A stretch of 64,000 nt of DNA, taken from Iris pallida (Eukaryota > Streptophyta > Magnoliopsida > Asparagales > Iridaceae). The position numbers and the translations under genes are program-made. Shown here one piece after another: positions 49,672 through 62,235 of this stretch. The notes beneath the pieces were generated by a model. It was not told the origin of the DNA. It did not search any database and worked only from the letters and a program-made list of their open reading frames with translations. Positions within the stretch are counted from its first letter, which is position 1, and each line of letters begins with the position of its first letter. The stretch covers positions 1,256,757 through 1,320,756 of the forward strand of contig JANAVB010012195.1 in NCBI GenBank assembly GCA_029216955.1. Reading direction: 5' to 3'.

Positions 49672-52600
49672 GTGGACCTTTCCTCCTCAACTAAGAGTAA
49701 GTGGATTCTCGATAGTGGATGCTCGCGGCATATGACAGGAGACGCACATCTTTTTGCATCACTATCGAATAAGAGAGAAGGATATGTATCCTTCGGAAAT
49801 AACCTAAAAGGTTATATCATAGGTAATGGTAATATTGGCTATCCTCCCTCTCCCGTAATAAAGGATGTCTGCCTAGTGACCGAGTTAAAGCATAACTTGC
49901 TCAGCATCAGTCATCTTGCTGACCATGGTTATGACATTAACTTTGGACAAAACAAATGCCTTATTTATGATAGGTCAACAGGAGACATTGCTTTTGAAGG
50001 GATAAGAGAGGACAATATTTATATTTTCTATTTGTCTCTAGATACTAACCATGCAGGTAGATGCCTATATGCTCACAAAGATGAACGGTTACTATGGCAC
50101 CAGCGTCTTGGTCATGCCAACATGGATAATATATTCAGGCTATCAACCAAGAAGCTAGTTAGAGGCTTGCCCGACATCACATTCAAAAAGGATACCGTAT
50201 GTGCTGAATGTGAGTTAAATAAGGCAACCAAATCATCTTTCCATTCCATAAACTCTGTAAGTACTACTAGACCCCTGCAACTACTTCATATGGATTTATT
50301 TGGTCCTAGTAGAGTAGCCAGTCTTGGTGGAAAACTCTATGCATTTGTTATTATTGATAATTTTTCTAGATTTACTTGGGTTTTCTTTCTTACTTATAAA
50401 AGTGATGCTATTTCAGTTTTTAAGATTTTTGTCAAGAAAGTTCAAAACGAAAAAGGCTACATGATCACTCGAATCCGAAGTGATCATGGAGGCGAATTCA
50501 AAAATTCTGATTTTGAAAAGTTTTGTGATTCCAATGGTTTTGATCATGAGTTTTCTTGTCTTAGAACTTTCCAACAAAATGGTGTTGTGGAGCGGAAGAA
50601 TAGGACTCTTGGCGATATGGCTAGAGTCATGTTGAACAAATTTTCTCTTCCGAAATACTTTTGGGCTGAAGCTGTCAGTACAGCATGCCACATTTTAAAT
50701 AGGGTACTTATTCGCCCTATTACGAAAAAGACCCCCTATGAGCTTTGGTTTGGGAGAACCCCAAATATTTCTTATTTTAAAGTTTTTGGCTGTATATGTT
50801 TTATCCTTAACACCAAAGACAACTTAGGCAAATTTGATGCCAAAGCTGACGATGGTATTTTTCTTGGCTATGCCGCCAAGAGTAAGGGATATAGAGTTTT
50901 TAACAAACGCTTTTTAATTGTGGAAGAGTCTACAAATGTGACTTTTGATGAAGATAACAGTGCAGCAGCTACTCTTGATGATGATGTTGAGCCATCAACG
51001 TCTACTCCAATGAACACCACAACCGAAATAAATTCTCTGGAAAGCTTGCCTAAGAAATTCTCTTTCAAGCCATCACATCCAGAAAATTTGGTAATCGGTG
51101 AGGTTTCACGAGGAGTAACTACTAGATCATCATTAAGAGACTCCATTGCTAGCACTGCCTTTATTTCACAAATTGAGCCTAAAAACATTTTTGAAGCTTT
51201 TAATGATGAATTTTGGATTTCTGCTATGCAAGAAGAACTCAACCAATTCGAGAGGAGCCAAGTATGGAAACTCGTTCCTAGACCGGCTAATCACTCGATT
51301 ATTGGTACTAAGTGGGTTTTTAGAAACAAAGTAAATGAAGATAGTTCAGTTACACGCAACAAAGCTCGTCTAGTAGCCCAAGGATACAACCACGAGGAAG
51401 GTATCGACTACGATGAGACGTATGCTCCTGTTGCTAGATTAGAATCCATTCGGATGCTTTGCGCATTTGCAAATTTTCAAAATTTCAAATTATTTCAAAT
51501 GGATGTTAAAAGTGCTTTCTTGAATGGTTTTATTAAGGAGGAAGTCTATGTAAAACAACCTCCTGGTTTTGAAAATCACAAGTTTCCCGACCACGTGTTC
51601 AAGCTAAAGAAAGCACTGTACGGCCTCAAACAAGCCCCTAGAGCTTGGTATGAACGGCTTAGCAACTTCTTGCTTGAGAAAGGTTTTTCAAAAGGGAAAA
51701 TTGACACTACACTTTTCATAAAGTCTTTGAAGGACACTATTCTCTTAGTACAGATATATGTAGATGATATTATTTTTGGTTCTACTGATGAGACTCTCTG
51801 TCAAGATTTTGCCAAGTATATGCAGACCGAGTTTGAGATGAGCATGATGGGGGAGCTCAACTACTTTCTTGGGCTGTAAGTCAAACAAATGTCAAATGGA
51901 ATCTTCATCTGTCAGTCGAAGTATACAAAGGACATGCTGAAGAAATTCAAACTTGATAATGTCAAACCAATCAGCACTCCTATGGCTACTTCAACCAAAC
52001 TTGAACCAGATAAAAGCGGCAAACCCGTAGATCAACGTAAGTATCGAGGTATGATAGGCAGTCTACTCTATCTTACTGTTAGTCGCTCTGATATAATGTT
52101 TAGCGTTTGCTTGTGTGCTAGATATCAAGCAAATCTTAAGGAATCGCACATGACCACAGTTAAGCGTATCTTCAGATACCTTAAGGGTACAGTTACAGTG
52201 GGCCTATGGTATCCCAAGTCAACATCATTTGACCTCATTGGTTATTCTGATGCTGATTTTGCTGGATGCAAGGTCGACCGTAAAAGTACGAGCGGTACGT
52301 GCCATTTATTAGGAAAGGCTTTAGTCTCTTGGTTTAGCAAGAAGCAGAATTCTGTTGCACTATCCACAACAGAAGCTGAATACATAGCAGCTGGGCATTG
52401 TTGTGCACAAATTCTGTGGATGAAGCAAACCCTTGAAGACTATAATTTATCTTTCATGCATATTCCTATCTTTTGTGACAACACTAGTGCAATAAATCTT
52501 ACTAAGAACCCCATTTGTCACTCACGCACGAAGCACATTGAGATACGACACAACTTTTTGCGTGATCATCAACAAAATGGCACGATTAACTTAGAATTTA

Positions 52601-52710
52601 TTGACACTGATCATCAGTTAGCAGACTTCTTCACAAAGCCATTATCCGAAGAGCGCTTCAATTTTCTTTGTCGTGAACTTGGAATTTTAGATGAAGCCGT
52701 CATAAATTAA
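49672..52710 (+). pseudogene. pol: SIRE pol: protease, integrase, RT, RNase H, one nonsense codon
   Basis: One frame from 49672 to the TAA at 52708-52710 is broken only by TAA at 51877-51879, where a glutamine codon is expected. Protease: WILDSGCSRHMTGD (49711 active site). Integrase zinc region: LWHQRLGHANMDN and CAECELNKA (about 50095-50220). Integrase core: HMDLFGP, IRSDHGGEF and NGVVERKN (about 50290, 50480, 50580; D-D-E). RT: WVFRNK, ARLVAQGYN, MDVKSAFLNGF, then catalytic IYVDDIIFGS (about 51760). RNase H: GYSDADFAGC, ALSTTEAEYIAAG, FCDNTSAINL, TKHIEIRHNFLRD, LADFFTKPL. About 1010 codons, normal for copia pol. The first codon in frame is GTG, so translation depends on the upstream gag frame. 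Otherwise it looks nearly functional. Confidence 0.93.
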
Positions 52711-53452
52711 AATACACCTGCGTAAATATCGATTATGTTGTGATTCTCTTATGATGAACTTGCTATGAGTACAAGCCGAAAGGGCCCTTCTGACAACAAG
52801 GCGTAAAAGCCTAAGCGACACAGTGCACTAGTCCCCAGGACTACCGCTAGCTGGGATCCGGCCCCTGCAGCTAACTCATGGCAAATTCAAAATATTGAAT
52901 TATAATATAACTCCTTGTTTATTATACGGTACATTTTGATTTATTACTTGCTAATATGCTATTTTTCAATTTCATAATTGCTATCTTTCTACTTCTCTAT
53001 CTGGTTTATTGAATCCTTTAAGCTTTATCTTTATTGGCTTTCCATACTTAACTATTTTTTTGTACTTCTAGCCTGATTTCTGTTCTGGGACAAGGACCCA
53101 GAATTTGGGCCGAACTCTGTCCTTACCAGAGTTCGGGCCGAGTTCGGCCTTCCTGTTCCAGAATCGGGGACAGGTTCCAGCCGTTGATCATAACTTGATC
53201 CTATGGTCCAGATTCACTCCGACCAAGAGAAACCCTCACCTATATTTCGGTTTCTCTTCCCCTTCCTTTATTCTTACCACCTCCTCTACTTCTCTACCAC
53301 AATTGTCTCAAACCCTAACCCTAGTTTTCTCTCCATAGTGCTCCATTCTTCACCAAAATCAAGGAGAAGGGCTATTTTCTCATTCTCTTTCACTGTTCAT
53401 CATTTATTTGAGGTATAACTCACTCTCCTTCTCTATTTTCTCTTTTTGTGCT
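52711..53452 (+). other. SIRE region after pol
   Basis: Non-coding. 52780-52880 has short complementary GC-rich segments. 53100-53160 holds two further copies of the GAGTTCGG/CCGAACTC dyad also found in the LTR. No purine tract or LTR start is seen, consistent with the deletion of this end. Confidence 0.5.
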
Positions 53453-53611
53453 ATGGCTCCTCGCTTGTTCAACCGTGGGAAGAGAATTCGGACCGAGGAA
53501 GCGTCCTCTTCGAATCCTCCTCCTCCCGTTGAGCAACCCGTTGAACAACATCAACCACCTCATCCATTGTTCAACCCTTCACGTCCTCCTCCCGTTGAGC
53601 AACCCGTGTAA
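53453..53611 (+). pseudogene. Truncated extra ORF of the SIRE element
   Basis: ATG at 53453 opens MAPRLFNRGKRIRTEEASSS followed by a Pro/Glu/Gln repeat (PPPVEQPVEQ) and a TAA at 53609-53611. SIRE-group elements often carry an additional ORF between pol and the 3' LTR, beginning with a basic, Ser/Pro-rich segment; its function is unsettled. Here the reading frame runs into LTR sequence (from about 53605), so only the first 52 residues survive. The join lies at a short shared ACCCG/ACGGG-TGTAAAC segment. Confidence 0.6.
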
Positions 53612-53847
53612 ACTACTATTTCACAAATAGTGGATTTAATCCTGAGCTAGAGTTCTCAGGCCTGGACTAGTCCTCCACGAGAGAAACCAGGTTAAAATCG
53701 GCTGTGTTTGCGTATGCTCTCTTTATTCTCATTTTAAATTCCGTATCTACTCTGATTAGTTTTGTTTGTGATAGAGTTGAATTTTTAATTGGATATTATC
53801 TCTATAAACTCTATTCACCCCCCTCTAGAGTTGCCATCTGTTCTTCA
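53605..53847 (+). repeat. 3' LTR remnant of the SIRE element
   Basis: It matches 47341-47583 with about four single-base differences and ends at the same CA, followed by the AAGAG duplication. The first ~700 bp of the LTR, including TATA box and dyads, are deleted. Confidence 0.88.
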
Positions 53848-53852
53848 AAGAG

Positions 53853-54092
53853 ATGAACCAATCAAGATCAAATTCAAGAGGAAAAGAAATTCAAATCAAA
53901 ATTCGTAATGAGATTCTCAAAGGTCGCCCCTGGAATCTCTCAAAGGATCCAAAGTGTGATTGAGTATCTCTAATTCTAACACCTTATTTCTTATACTCTA
54001 TAACAGGCTTGTAGCAGTACAACTAAGTCGTCGTGCTACAACGAAATCGCACAAATGCGAATCTCGACCTGCATGGGCCACTACTAAAAACG
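53853..54092 (-). other. LARD internal region, 5' end
   Basis: 240 bp of non-coding DNA between the SIRE insertion and the second LARD LTR. The place for a primer-binding site (minus strand, just inside 54093) reads CGTTTTTAGTAGTGG, which is not the usual tRNA-Met complement. Confidence 0.6.
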
Positions 54093-54526
54093 TGTCACGA
54101 CCCGCACCCTAGCGTTAGGGCACGAGACGTGGGTACGTCCAGCCTACGCCGCAGTGTCGACGGTAGAACGCTGTTCTAGGTCATAATCACATCTAAAACA
54201 ATATGCTATACTCTCCAGACGGAGGGCAAATACATAAGGATACTATCTCAATCACAACTCTAAAGATAGATAACAGCACGATAAAATAGATAAGATAATC
54301 CACAAGAGAGAGAACCAGGAGTGATAGTAAAACAGTTCTATTAAACAAACACAAGATTTCAAATACAACTCTAAGACAAACAATAAAGAAAATGAACAAA
54401 CTCTAGGTAAATACTCCAAGCTCTACCAGTGTCCTCTAGGCTAACTGTGAACTCCAAGTACCTGTAAAATTTTATCAACGGGTCCAATCAGGACAGGAAC
54501 GAGTACATATCTCTCACAACAGTTCG
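54093..54526 (-). repeat. Second (5') LTR of the LARD-like element, first part
   Basis: Aligns with 40034-40465 from TGTCACGA to CACAACAGTTC, with about a dozen differences, mostly transitions, and one 15-bp indel (54301-54315). It is cut at 54527 by the chromovirus; the five bases before the cut are GTTCG. Confidence 0.85.
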
Positions 54527-57500
54527 TATCACGACCTGTACCCTGAAGAGGGGCACGAGCACGTGGTTACGTCCAGCCTACGCTGCAGAATTGGCGGTAG
54601 AACGCTGTATATAGGGTCTGTAAATACTACGACTAAGCAGATAAATGTACCTGTATAGTATATACACTCCGAACGGAGGAATAAAGCAATACTGCCTCAA
54701 TCACATAATCAAAACTAAGGTAGAAGCATGAAAAGAGATATGATAGAATAAGCAAGATCGAGTCCAGAAATATCCACAAGTCACAGCTAACACAAATCCA
54801 GAGTCTCAGAATAAATATAAGTATAAAGATACTACAACAGAAAATAAACTAGCTGGCTCGCAGGCCAGGCAAACCTAACTAACTAGGCTACTCCGGGTGG
54901 GCGAAGTCAAGAGGCTCTACCACTAAGCCCCTGTCTAGGTCAAGTCCATCAGACTCTATCCCGTAGTAAGTCGGGCAATCATCCTCTAAATCATCTGTAA
55001 AATTTGTCAACGGTATCCTGTCAGGAAAATGAGCAAGTACAAACACCAACAGCAGTTCCATATGAATTGAGAAATACTATAAGAGACAGTAATAATGAAA
55101 TACAAGACAAAGATATTGGCGACTTGGGAACCATTTGAAAGCCGAGTTACAACCCTTAAACCAAACAAGGACCGGGATTGTAACCCTTCTTTCAAACAGA
55201 ACTTAGTCCCATAACCAAGGTACAGTATAAAAGATAGATAGAGCATATAAGAATGAATCGTAGCATGGTGAAAGTACAGTAAGTAAAGCTGAAACTGGAA
55301 TATAAGACATGACAAATAAAGTAAAAAGGTGTTTTGAATTATTAGAGCGATATGTGATCGGCTAGGTAAGCAAGAGCTGGTTATCCACTTGGCCCGGCAA
55401 TCCGCGGTGTACTCAACGGAGAATCATGCCGTCCAACCTGGATAACTGGTAATGGGGTGTCTGCAACACCCTACGTGAGGCGAGGGTGATGCTAGCAATG
55501 TATAGTTACAGGAAGGCTTGATCACATAACCCTAATAATTCCCCCATTTCCCCGAATAGTATAAATGGATCCGGTCATAGCACGTCATGATGCAGGATTT
55601 CCTAAGAGGGGAGCAAGTCCTCTTCTGGAATCGGCGTCAATACAAGTACAAGAATCAAGACCAAGCAAGTACCAGTATCCCAAGAAACCCAGGAATGACA
55701 TCTTATGACCTGAATCCGATAATACTAGTCCGTGAACTATCGTGTCGAGAATCTAGTAAGACACTATGACTGAATCGGATATAGTAGATATCAAGACAAT
55801 GAAAACTATCAGTGAATGTACTCGCCTGTGGTCCTGAGCTGATAGAGTGAACAGACGCTCAGAGCGATCACAGACCTAAGACAAGATACTATGAGTCAAA
55901 CACGACTAAATACTGAAAAGGAAACTAATACAAGTCATGAATGCAAGTCTAAGTCAAAACTCGGTCAATCCAGGTCAAACTGAGTCATACTAGGCCATAC
56001 TGGTTTATACTAGGTCATTGGAAGTCATTCCAAGTCAAACTAGGTCAATCGGGATCAACGGTTGACTTACAGTTGACTTTTGGTCAAAAAGTCAACTCTG
56101 GTCAACTCTGGTCAACTCTAGGTCAAACTGGTCTAATGTTGACCAACTGTTGACTTTCAGTCAACTGGTCAACTCTGGATTGGTTTCGGTCAAATCGGGT
56201 CGCTTTAAGGCTAAGTTTGACTCTCGGTTGACTTTTGTTGACTTTTGGTCAAAAAGGTCAACCGACGTCAAAACTAGTCTTAGAGTACCATATTTGATCA
56301 TTACCAACCATGGGGATCAAGTTCTAACCCTATCTTAGGCTTCTAACACAAGTATCCTATTTCTAGGCAAAACTAGCATTTACCCTTCTAAGGTAAATCC
56401 CGATACCTTGCCAAATACCAATGAAACCTTGCAAATACTCATGGAACTAGCCTAGGCTCCTTAGGGTAGCTAGATATCAACCTATCTAAGGTTTACCTAC
56501 CAAGGAATTTGGGTATCCTAGTTATCTAGGTCATGTTAGGATACGAGGTATAGGTTAACCTTATTACCTATCCTATGTCATGAATTTACCCTATTCTATA
56601 CCACACTCACTCACATACAACACTCTCACAATACCACACTCTATAAGTCTCCCCTATAGGCTTCCTACTAGTTTAGGTATAGGCTATCCTATAGGCTACT
56701 AGTATCACTCTCTAGGCTTTCTCTCACACACACACAACCCTCAAAACACACACTAACACAAGCCTCCTTGTGGACTGATATTTGAGGTTGTTGGACTAAT
56801 TTATGGTGGCACTTGGACAGCCATTTAGGCTCATACATGGGCTGATTTGTAAGTGTTCCTTGGGCTGAAATGAGGTCCAATGTGACAGCCACAAGAGGGT
56901 GTGTAAGTCTGAATTTGTGGGCTATTTTGGACAGTTTTTTAGGCTAAAGGACTGTGGTTAGGGGGGGCATTATAGGACAGCAGTGAAAGGGAAAAACAGG
57001 ACTGCTTAAGGCTGTGTTTGGGTGAGTTTTGGACAGCCAATGTGGGGTCTACTTGGACTGTTTTGAAGTGTGAAATGTCAGGACTGATATGGGGCAGATA
57101 ACATGCTGCTATGGGCAGGAACTTGGGGTGATCTTGGACAGGTTTTGACATGGTTTTAAGGGGGTTTAGTGGGGGGTATTGGACAGGATATTAGGGACTG
57201 TTCTGGGGTTTTTTCTGGGCTGTCATGTGAGACTAGAAAGGGGTGTACATGACAGTTATATGGACTGAAATCAAGGGGCCAAGGGGACAGCCACAATGTG
57301 GCTTGGTTAGGGTGCTCTTCTCCCCTCCAACACTCTCTATCTCAATCTCTCTATAACAAACTCCCCTCTCAAATACCCCACACACACATACTAATTTACA
57401 TACTCCTCCCCCTCTCTAACAAAGACACACACACACACACACACAACTATGTTGGGCTGAACCTCGGAGCACTTCCCCCTCACTAACACATCACCAACCA

Positions 57501-57720
57501 CAACCAAATATATATAATATAGATATTATATATATAATAATATATAGATATATATATATATATACTAGATGAAATAACCAATGGGCATAAACTCACAACC
57601 ATTCCCCCCTCACATTTCTGTGGCCGAACCTGGTAGCCCCCATTCCCTTCACCACATCACACAACACAAAAAATCACCATATTATATATATATAATATTA
57701 TATATATATATATATATATC

Positions 57721-57763
<43 letters not shown>

Positions 57764-57765
<2 letters not shown>

Positions 57766-58122
57766 AAGCGGATCAAAAGCCCCCCTTAGAAAGCCCCCCC
57801 AAAACCCCCCTCACTCTAATTCGTAAAGTAATGTTAATATTAATGTTAATATTATTGTAATATTAATATTAATGTTAATATTAACATAAATACTAAAATT
57901 AATATTAAACTTATCATTAAAATTAATATTAACATTAACTTAATATTAACATTAATATTAACATTAACATTAACATATATAAAAAATTAAAAAAAATTTA
58001 ATATTAACAAACATTAATATTAATATTAAAAATAATATTAACATTAATATTAACATTAATATTACGAATTAGAGTGAGGGGGTTTTTTGTGGGGCTTTCT
58101 AAGGGGGGCTTTTGATCCCTCC
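57764..58122. mobile_element. (TA)n-flanked MITE, 359 bp (copy 1)
   Basis: TA tracts border both ends. Termini are inverted: GGAAGCGGATCAAAAGCCCC at the left and GGAGGGATCAAAAGCCCC read on the reverse strand at the right, extending over about 70 bp (…TTAGAAAGCCCC…CTCACTCTAATTCG). The interior is almost entirely AATATTAATGTTAAT repeats, able to fold back. No coding capacity. Confidence 0.75.
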
Positions 58123-58125
58123 ATA

Positions 58126-58188
<63 letters not shown>
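58123..58188. repeat. (TA)n microsatellite
   Basis: Imperfect TA tract following the MITE of copy 1; the corresponding tract in copy 2 is 62238-62314 and purer. Confidence 0.9.
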
Positions 58189-58194
<6 letters not shown>

Positions 58195-59077
58195 ATATAT
58201 ATATACAATACATATAGAAGAATATGATACATATAATAATGGAGAATCATTCTAAACATGTCAAATCTGAATGTTAATGAGAACATCACAAAAACAATAT
58301 AGAATAATATCCAAGTGTCAAAAAAGGGGGTTTTTCCTATTGGGATACAAACCTACAAGTGGACACTCCTAGAAATGTCCAAAGGACACAAAATGGTCTC
58401 TAGAGAGGGACAACCATTGGACTCATCCTAATGGGTTTCCTAACCAATCTACATGAGAGAGAAATAGATTTGGAGAAGGAATCACCTTGGTTGGAGGAAG
58501 AATCAATGGTGAGCTCAAAAGTGGAAGGAGCCTTTGGGGAAGAAGAAGGAAAAGTGGATGAGAATGAAAGGAAAAGTGATTTTCTCTCTCCTCCATATCC
58601 CTACTCTATGGCCGGCCACCTATGGCTAGTTTGCTATATGGATAATTACAAGTTTGCCCTCCTATGATTTAAATGGCTAATAAATAGGTAAGGGTTAAGT
58701 CGGGGGTAGTTTAGTCAAACCGAAACCACTAATCTCTAACTAATATTAACTAAAATAATTGTCTAGTCTCTAACCAAAATATCTACATATGGGCCATGGC
58801 TCTAGTGTGTGGGCCCGCTAAGGTCAAAATACCCCGGGTCTCCGAAACAAGTCAAAACAAGTGGAATGAATTGAAATTCGAACCCGATTCAAATAACCCC
58901 AAAATAATACAAATAATAAATAAATAATTAAATAATTTTTAAAGTGGAAATTACCAAAATACCCTGTTTGTGAAAATGGGGGTGACAAAATCTATCCACC
59001 TTAAAAAAAAAATTTTGTCCTCAAAATTAAAATAAACATACAATGAATCACATGCAGAAAAAAATAAAAATTATACC

Positions 59078-59594
59078 TCAGGGCTCGAATAGATAAGGGA
59101 AACGCTCCCGCATGTCGTCCTCTCTCCCAGGTAGACTCACTGGAGAGTGATGCCTCCATGCAACGCGAACCAAGGGGATCACTGGTTCCGGAGCACCTTC
59201 TCCCTACAATCCAGAATCTCAATGGCTGCTCTGGATAGTGAAGAGTAGGCCCCACCTCGATCGCTGAATGGTCCAATACATGGTTGGGGTCCGCCACGTA
59301 CCGTCTCAGCTGCGACACGTGGAACACATTGTGTACCCCTCCAGCGTAGGCGGCAAGTCTAGCCGGTATCCACTGCACCGACCCTCTCAAGAATGGTGAA
59401 AGGTCCGATGTAGCGCGGACTAAGCTTCCCGCCCCCGCCAAAGCGAATCGTGCCCCGTGTCGGAGAAATCTTCAGGAACACCATAGAGCCAGATAGACAT
59501 AAAACAAACTCAGAACACAGGACAGACAAACACAAACAAGCACAAACAGGAAGAATGAAACTAACCTCGAACTCTAACGGTCTCCGGTGGCTAT
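59078..59594 (-). pseudogene. pol: Chromovirus pol end: integrase tail and chromodomain (copy 1)
   Basis: Same coding region as 63226-63749 but with several single-base losses that break the frame (for example near 59145, 59175, 59225, 59335 and 59365). Recognisable motifs on the minus strand are [20 protein letters not shown] and [14 protein letters not shown]. It stops at the N gap. Given where the losses lie, they may be sequencing errors at a contig end, not mutations. Confidence 0.7.
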
Positions 59595-59607
59595 NNNNNN
59601 NNNNNNN
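59595..59607. other. Assembly gap (13 N)
   Basis: Thirteen unknown bases sit exactly between the end of one copy and the start of the second copy of the ~4.1-kb duplicated segment. Confidence 1.
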
Positions 59608-61594
59608 AAGGCTGATCACATAACCCCTAATAAATTCCCCATTCCCGAATAGTATAAATGGATCGGTCATAGCACGTCATGATGCAGGATTCTAAGAGGG
59701 GACAAGTCCTCTTCTGGAATCGGCGTCAATACAAGTACAAGAATCAAGACCAAGCAAGACCAGTATCCCAAGAAACCCAGGAATGACATCTTATGACCTG
59801 AATCCGATAATACTAGTCCGTGAACTATCGTGTCGAGAATCTAGTAAGCACTATGACTGAATCGGATATAGTAGATATCAAGACAATGAAAACTATCAGT
59901 GAATGTACTCGCCTGTGGTCTGAGCTGATAGAGTGAACAGACGCTCAGAGCGATCACAGACCTAAGACAAGATACTATGAGTCAAACACGACTAAATACT
60001 GAAAAGGAAACTAATACAAGTCATGAATGCAAGTCTAAGTCAAACTCGGTCAATCCAGGTCAAACTGAGTCATACTAGGCCATACTGGTTTATACTAGGT
60101 CATTGGAAGTCATTCCAAGTCAAACTAGGTCAATCGGGATCAACGGTTGACTTACAGTTGACTTTTGGTCAAAAAGTCAACTCTGGTCAACTCTGGTCAA
60201 CTCTAGGTCAAACTGGTCTAATGTTGACCAACTGTTGACTTTCAGTCAACTGGTCAACTCTGGATTGGTTTCGGTCAAATCGGGTCGCTTTAAGGCTAAG
60301 TTTGACTCTCGGTTGACTTTTGTTGACTTTTGGTCAAAAAGGTCAACCGACGTCAAAACTAGTCTTAGAGTACCATATTTGATCATTACCAACCATGGGG
60401 ATCAAGTTCTAACCCTATCTTAGGCTTCTAACACAAGTATCCTATTTCTAGGCAAAACTAGCATTTACCCTTCTAAGGTAAATCCCGATACCTTGCCAAA
60501 TACCAATGAAACCTTGCAAATACTCATGGAACTAGCCTAGGCTCCTTAGGGTAGCTAGATATCAACCTATCTAAGGTTTACCTACCAAGGAATTTGGGTA
60601 TCCTAGTTATCTAGGTCATGTTAGGATACGAGGTATAGGTTAACCTTATTACCTATCCTATGTCATGAATTTACCCTATTCTATACCACACTCACTCACA
60701 TACAACACTCTCACAATACCACACTCTATAAGTCTCCCCTATAGGCTTCCTACTAGTTTAGGTATAGGCTATCCTATAGGCTACTAGTATCACTCTCTAG
60801 GCTTTCTCTCACACACACACAACCCTCAAAACACACACTAACACAAGCCTCCTTGTGGACTGATATTTGAGGTTGTTGGACTAATTTATGGTGGCACTTG
60901 GACAGCCATTTAGGCTCATACATGGGCTGATTTGTAAGTGTTCCTTGGGCTGAAATGAGGTCCAATGTGACAGCCACAAGAGGGTGTGTAAGTCTGAATT
61001 TGTGGGCTATTTTGGACAGTTTTTTAGGCTAAAGGACTGTGGTTAGGGGGGGCATTATAGGACAGCAGTGAAAGGGAAAAACAGGACTGCTTAAGGCTGT
61101 GTTTGGGTGAGTTTTGGACAGCCAATGTGGGGGTCTACTTGGACTGTTTTGAAGTGTGAAATGTCAGGACTGATATGGGGCAGATAACATGCTGCTATGG
61201 GCAGGAACTTGGGGTGATCTTGGACAGGTTTTGACATGGTTTTAAGGGGGTTTAGTGGGGGGTATTGGACAGGATATTAGGGACTGTTCTGGGGTTTTTT
61301 CTGGGCTGTCATGTGAGACTAGAAAGGGGTGTACATGACAGTTATATGGACTGAAATCAAGGGGCCAAGGGGACAGCCACAATGTGGCTTGGTTAGGGTG
61401 CTCTTCTCCCCTCCTCCAACACTCTCTATCTCAATCTCTCTATAACAAACTCCCCTCTCAAATACCCCACACACACACATACTAATTTACATACTCCTCC
61501 CCCTCTCTAACAAAGACACACACACACACACACAACTATGTTGGGCTGAACCTCGGAGCACTTCCCCCTCACTAACACATCACACAACCACAAC

Positions 61595-61597
<3 letters not shown>

Positions 61598-61661
<64 letters not shown>
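61598..61661. repeat. (TA)n microsatellite
   Basis: Pure TA tract; the copy 1 counterpart (57507-57567) is interrupted by single-base changes and losses. Confidence 0.95.
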
Positions 61662-61778
61662 CTAGATGAAATAACCAATGGGCATAAACTCACAACCATT
61701 CCCCCCTCACATTTCTGTGGCCGAAACCTGGTAGCCCCCATTCCCTTCACCACATCACACAACAACACAATAAAATCA

Positions 61779-61780
<2 letters not shown>

Positions 61781-61867
<87 letters not shown>
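61781..61867. repeat. (TA)n microsatellite
   Basis: Pure TA tract immediately left of the MITE of copy 2. Confidence 0.95.
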
Positions 61868-61869
<2 letters not shown>

Positions 61870-62235
61870 AAGCGGATCAAAAGCCCCCCTTAGAAAGCCC
61901 CCCCAAAACCCCCCTCACTCTAATTCGTAATATTAATGTTAATATTAATGTTAATATTATTGTTAATATTAATATTAATGTTAATATTAACATTAAATAC
62001 TAAAATTAATATTAAACTTATCATTAAAATTAATATTAACATTAACATTAATATTAACATTAATATTAACATTAACATTAACATTAATATAAAAAAATTA
62101 AAAAAAATTTAATATTAACATTAACATTAATATTAATATTAAAAATAATATTAACATTAATATTAACATTAATATTACGAATTAGAGTGAGGGGGTTTTT
62201 TGTGGGGCTTTCTAAGGGGGGCTTTTGATCCCCTC

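Larger units (their letters stand above)
46639..53847 (+). mobile_element. SIRE/Maximus-like Ty1/copia retrotransposon, nearly complete
   Basis: A perfect 5-bp duplication AAGAG flanks the element (46634-46638 and 53848-53852). It has a 945-bp 5' LTR, tRNA-Met primer site, gag, pol in copia order (protease, integrase, RT, RNase H), an extra short ORF after pol and the last ~243 bp of the 3' LTR. The extra ORF after pol and the pol sequence (MDVKSAFLNGFIKEEVYVKQ, GLKQAPRAWYERL) place it in the SIRE group. The 243 shared LTR bases differ at about four positions, so insertion is fairly recent. An internal deletion fused the extra ORF to the middle of the 3' LTR. It is the youngest clearly dated layer of the nest. 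Confidence 0.92.
40034..54526 (-). mobile_element. LARD-like non-coding LTR retrotransposon, interrupted
   Basis: One LTR is 40034-43836 (3803 bp). The other starts at 54093 and its first ~434 bases match 40034-40465 before it is cut at 54527 by the chromovirus. Between them, excluding the SIRE insertion, only about 3.0 kb remains (43837-46638 and 53848-54092), with no gag or pol. Long LTRs with a short non-coding interior fit a LARD. The polypurine tract TTAAGGTGGATAGATT next to the 40034-43836 LTR and the LTR start are shared with the chromovirus at 54527, its likely protein donor. It entered the Tat gag after AGTGC (40029-40033). The rest lies beyond the window. Confidence 0.78.
54527..58987 (-). 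repeat. 3' LTR of the Tekay-like element (copy 1)
   Basis: 4461 bp from TATCACGACCTGTACCC to GGGGGTGACA. It includes a GTCAA-rich stretch (55960-56290), a tetranucleotide-like GGACAG/GGACTG-rich stretch (56740-57290), (CA)n, and a (TA)n-flanked MITE at 57764-58122. The sequence from about 57000 onward has many single-base losses relative to copy 2. Confidence 0.8.

Noticed and set aside
53100..53340. 77-codon frame before the SIRE extra ORF
   Set aside because: First codon is not ATG-supported, the dyad repeats lie in it, and there is no domain. The extra ORF at 53453 has a better start.
58431..58667. 78-codon frame in the chromovirus LTR
   Set aside because: Copy 2 differs by single-base indels that change the frame, and no conservation supports coding.
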